Shown here: piece after piece, positions 61,474 through 64,000 of the stretch | Layout: each line of letters opens with the position of its first letter | Numbering within the stretch: position 1 is the first letter of the stretch | NCBI RefSeq assembly: GCF_028290435.1 | Contig: NZ_JAQGJV010000015.1 | Location: forward strand, 1 to 64,000 | Reading direction: 5' to 3' | Source: Devosia sp. | Lineage (GTDB): Bacteria; Pseudomonadota; Alphaproteobacteria; Rhizobiales; Devosiaceae | Length of the DNA stretch: 64,000 nt | Position numbers and translations under genes: made by a program | The notes under the pieces: model-generated | What the model saw: only the letters and a program-made list of their open reading frames with translations | Databases searched by the model: none | What the model was told of the DNA's origin: nothing

Positions 61474-62598
61474 CTATTCGGCTGGTTTCAATTCGTCAGC
61501 GGCGGGCTTCTGGAAATAGCGGAAGCGGAAGTAGTTGAGGAGAGCCAGGCCGGTGAGGGTGACGGGGGCGTATTTGAAGCCGCGACGGATGAAGAACAGG
61601 GCGATGGAGACGGCCGTGCCGGCGCTCATGGCGCCTTTGCCCATGGGGGAGGTGAAGGAGGAAGGGACGATGTGGCGATAGAGCAGGGCGTCGGAGCGAT
61701 AGTAATCGCGGGCGCGGAGGGCAAAGGCGCGCTTGGAGGCGGAATAATCCTTGAGCTCGGCCATGCCCATATCGCCGTGGAACTCGACTTCGGAGCCCAG
61801 GGCCCACACTTCGGGCGGGGCAAGGCGGGTTTTGCCGAGGTCGGTGAACAGGTCGATCAGGTCGGCGAAGGTGACGTAGTTGGCGTTCCAGGCGTCGTCG
61901 GTCTTGGCGCCGTGGGCGAGGATCAGGACGTCGGCGCGCTCGAGTTTTTCGCGCATGGCGGCGGAGTTGCCGGGGGAGAAGTCAGTGCCGGATTTGGCGG
62001 TTTCGACAATGCCGCCGGCCCTGGTCAGGCGGTCGACCATGGCGGAGCCGAAGGCGCCGCTGGCGCCGGTGATGAGGAAGTGGCGGCCCTTGATCTGGCA
62101 TGAAGTGCCGGCGATCAGGTCGAAGATGTTGCTGAAGGACGAGAAGAAGTTGTGCGGATAGACGTGGTGCATGGCGTGGTAGTTGTTATCCACCCAGAGC
62201 AGGCCCTGCTGGCCTCCAACGCGGGACATCGACATGTGGTTGTAGTCGAGGCCTTCTTCCTTGAGGGTCATGCCCAGCATCACGGTGCGGACGACGACCA
62301 CCACCACGATGGGCGGCCACGGGAAAATAGTCAGGAAGATCAGCGTGCCGAGGATCGAGGTTAGGTATTCGGGCAGGATATGGAACCAGATATTGGCCCG
62401 CGCATAGGCCGGGTTGATCTGCATATCGAGGCCGAGGAACTTGTGGTGCACCCAATGCCAGGACGAGAACGTGCGTAGCAGTTGGAAGCGCGAGGTCTCC
62501 CAACGGTGGAGAACCCAATGCAGGGCATCGAACAGCGCCGTCGAGACAACGAAGGCTAAAAATGCTTGGAGCGCGAACGCGATTATGTCCCAGATCAT
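61474..62598 (-). CDS. Fusion of membrane fatty acid/sterol hydroxylase and short-chain dehydrogenase domains
   Basis: 374 residues from 62598 (MIWDIIAFALQAFLAF); the ORF-track start at 63015 is inside the next gene. The N-terminal half has membrane helices and the di-iron histidine clusters HWVLH (27-31), HWVHH (48-52) and HAMHH (141-145). The C-terminal half begins with a nucleotide-binding HFLITGASGAFGSAMVDRL (about 173-191) and contains YSASKRAF (YxxxK), a dehydrogenase fold. The second domain is shorter than usual. Likely a two-step lipid oxidation enzyme. Confidence 0.85.
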   Translation of the reverse strand: MIWDIIAFALQAFLAFVVSTALFDALHWVLHRWETSRFQLLRTFSSWHWVHHKFLGLDMQINPAYARANIWFHILPEYLTSILGTLIFLTIFPWPPIVVVVVVRTVMLGMTLKEEGLDYNHMSMSRVGGQQGLLWVDNNYHAMHHVYPHNFFSSFSNIFDLIAGTSCQIKGRHFLITGASGAFGSAMVDRLTRAGGIVETAKSGTDFSPGNSAAMREKLERADVLILAHGAKTDDAWNANYVTFADLIDLFTDLGKTRLAPPEVWALGSEVEFHGDMGMAELKDYSASKRAFALRARDYYRSDALLYRHIVPSSFTSPMGKGAMSAGTAVSIALFFIRRGFKYAPVTLTGLALLNYFRFRYFQKPAADELKPAE

Positions 62599-62653
62599 GG
62601 AATTTAGATAAGGCCGTTGGAGGGCGGAGGGAAGGGGCGATAGTGCCGCGCCG

Positions 62654-63829
62654 CTACTTGTCCGTCCGTTCGCCCTTCCGGAACGGCGTGTATTGATCCA
62701 GCATTTCCTGCTGGTGTTCGACCGAGGCGCGTTCCTGTTCGAGGAAATCGGCGACGGCGGCGCGTAGGCCGGGATGGGCGATCCAGTGGACGGAGTAGGT
62801 GCTGGCGGGGGCGTAGCCGCGGGCGAGCTTGTGTTCGCCCTGGGCGCCGGCTTCGACGACCTGAAGCTTGTGCTGGATGGCGAAATCGATGGCCTGATAA
62901 TAGCACAGCTCGAAATGCAGGAACGGGACTTCGCGGATTGCGCCCCAGTTGCGGCCGAAAATGCGATCCGAGCCGAGGAAGTTGATGGCGCCGGCGATGG
63001 GGGTGTCGCCGTCATAGGCCAGCATCAAGACGATGCGGTCGGCCATGGTCTGGTTGAGCAAGGAAAAGAATTTGCGATTGAGGTAGGGGCGGCCCCATTT
63101 GCGGGCGCCGGTGTCCTCGTAAAAATCGTAGAAGGCGTCCCAATGGTGCTCCATCAGGTCGCTCCCGGTCAGCCATTTGATGGTGAGGCCATCGGCCAGC
63201 GCGTCGCGCCGCTCGCGGCGGATGGTCTTGCGTTTGCGCGAGGAGAGGGTTTCGAGGAAATCGTCGAAGGTCGCAAAACCCTCATTGTGCCAGTGGAACT
63301 GGGTATCGACGCGCTTGAGCCAGCCGTCCGACTCGATGAGGTCGGCTTCGGCTTCGGGCACGAAGGTGGCGTGGACCGAGGAGGCATCGCGCTGGATGGC
63401 CAGTTGCTGTGCGGCGGCGAGCAGGGCGGCTTCGATAGCGGCATCGCCCGAGGGCACCAGCAGCTTGGGCGCGGTGGCCGGCGTGAACGGCACCGAGCAT
63501 TGCAGCTTGGGGTAATAGGAGCCGCCCGCGCGCTCTAAGGCATTGGCCCAGCCGTGGTCGAAGACGTATTCGCCCATGGAATGAGATTTGAGGAATAGCG
63601 GCATCAGACCGATCGGCTTGCCGTCGGCATCGTCGATGGTGATGTGCTGGGGTTGCCAGCCGGTTTTGCCGGTGGCGCAGCCGGATTGCTCAAGGGCGAG
63701 GAAAAAGGCGTGGTCCAGGAAGGGGTTGTCCGGCTTACCATTGGTGGACGGCACGAGGCTGTTCCAGACCGCGGCGGGGATGGCCGCGGTCGAGTTATGG
63801 ATAGTGGCCGTATAGGAATTATCTGGCAA
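62654..63829 (-). CDS. GNAT-superfamily (DUF482/FemAB-like) acyltransferase
   Basis: About 391 residues. No ATG exists in the early part; I favour TTG 63829 (MPDNSYTATIHNS) overlapping the end of the upstream phosphodiesterase, though the ORF track uses TTG 63892. FLDHAFFLALEQSGCATGKTGWQPQHI, SSRKRKTIRRERR, and GEHKLARGYAPASTYSVHWI (in part) match the DUF482 group, related to peptidoglycan FemAB and GNAT transferases. Cytoplasmic; substrate unknown. Confidence 0.78.
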   Translation of the reverse strand: MPDNSYTATIHNSTAAIPAAVWNSLVPSTNGKPDNPFLDHAFFLALEQSGCATGKTGWQPQHITIDDADGKPIGLMPLFLKSHSMGEYVFDHGWANALERAGGSYYPKLQCSVPFTPATAPKLLVPSGDAAIEAALLAAAQQLAIQRDASSVHATFVPEAEADLIESDGWLKRVDTQFHWHNEGFATFDDFLETLSSRKRKTIRRERRDALADGLTIKWLTGSDLMEHHWDAFYDFYEDTGARKWGRPYLNRKFFSLLNQTMADRIVLMLAYDGDTPIAGAINFLGSDRIFGRNWGAIREVPFLHFELCYYQAIDFAIQHKLQVVEAGAQGEHKLARGYAPASTYSVHWIAHPGLRAAVADFLEQERASVEHQQEMLDQYTPFRKGERTDK

Positions 63830-64000
63830 GTTCGGGATCGAACCCTTCGAAAACAATCTGGTCAATGTAGGGAGCAGCCGCAAGGGCTTCAACCTTACTG
63901 CGAATGGTCCAGGCGGTCACGGGTTTGCCGAGCGCTCGCCAGAACTTGATTGCGGGCAGTTCGAGCGCATCCTTGTCGCAGGAGATGAAATCGAACTGGG
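63819..64000 (-). CDS. Glycerophosphodiester phosphodiesterase, C-terminal part (gene continues past window)
   Basis: Not in the ORF track. Reading the minus strand from the window edge gives 60 codons: QFDFISCDKDALELPA, then IKFWRALGKPVTAWTIRSK and DQIVFEGFDPELAR ending in TAA at 63819-63821. The VTAWTIRS...IDQIVFEGFDP pattern is the typical C-terminus of GlpQ/UgpQ-type phosphodiesterases, which split glycerophosphodiesters to glycerol-3-phosphate. Overlaps the start of the GNAT-like gene. Confidence 0.8.
   Translation of the reverse strand, partial: QFDFISCDKDALELPAIKFWRALGKPVTAWTIRSKVEALAAAPYIDQIVFEGFDPELAR

Overview
This window comes from a GC-rich alphaproteobacterium, most likely of the order Hyphomicrobiales and by general gene content resembling Devosia or a relative. 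That placement is inference, because no database was searched. The evidence is the spc/alpha ribosomal operon order secY-adk-rpsM-rpsK-rpoA-rplQ without rpsD, an ATP12-type F1 assembly factor, MipZ division ATPases, a DUF1489 protein, a pseudoazurin and a short-LID adenylate kinase.

Layout. 1-10.4 kb: ribosomal protein operon from a truncated rpsC through rplQ, with secY, adk and rpoA, closed by a rho-independent terminator. 10.4-15.1 kb: accessory block with a frameshifted epimerase, a DHA2 drug exporter, a P-loop ATPase and an ornithine/lysine decarboxylase. 15.2-21.6 kb: HtrA protease, then a tightly overlapping operon rarA-crcB-rlu-HAD phosphatase-atp12. 21.6-24.7 kb: folP-folB-folK on the minus strand plus an unusual membrane protein with no normal start codon. 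25-31 kb: MFS exporter, AraC regulator divergent from a PhyH-type dioxygenase, and an autotransporter. 31-33.7 kb: sulfate importer sbp-cysT-cysW without cysA. 34-40 kb: diguanylate cyclase, rimO, DoxX, DUF4282, lipB and a lone FliN-like SpoA-domain protein.

40-45 kb: tRNA-Leu(GAG), pseudoazurin, then a marR-emrA-emrB efflux operon whose promoter carries a palindrome and may give a leaderless transcript. 45-51 kb: lipoprotein, MmcQ-like protein, mgtE, a GST, DUF1489, and two tandem mipZ genes. 51-55 kb: second diguanylate cyclase, two unknown proteins and a D,D-carboxypeptidase with SPOR domain. 55-59 kb: GST, clpS-clpA. 59-64 kb: small HTH-like protein, YoaK-type membrane protein, hydrolase, HIT protein, a fatty-acid-hydroxylase/short-chain-dehydrogenase fusion, a GNAT-like acyltransferase and the end of a glycerophosphodiester phosphodiesterase that the ORF track misses.

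The most unusual signal is non-coding. Four copies of a roughly 140-165 base palindromic element sit directly behind gene ends at about 36.0, 40.2, 48.6 and 49.8 kb. They share a conserved core, but each copy has its own outer arms, which are complementary within the copy and different between copies. In one copy the arm includes the last codons of the upstream gene. Two of the copies each precede one of the duplicated mipZ genes. A second palindromic family (three copies) and a third type of palindrome also occupy intergenic gaps.
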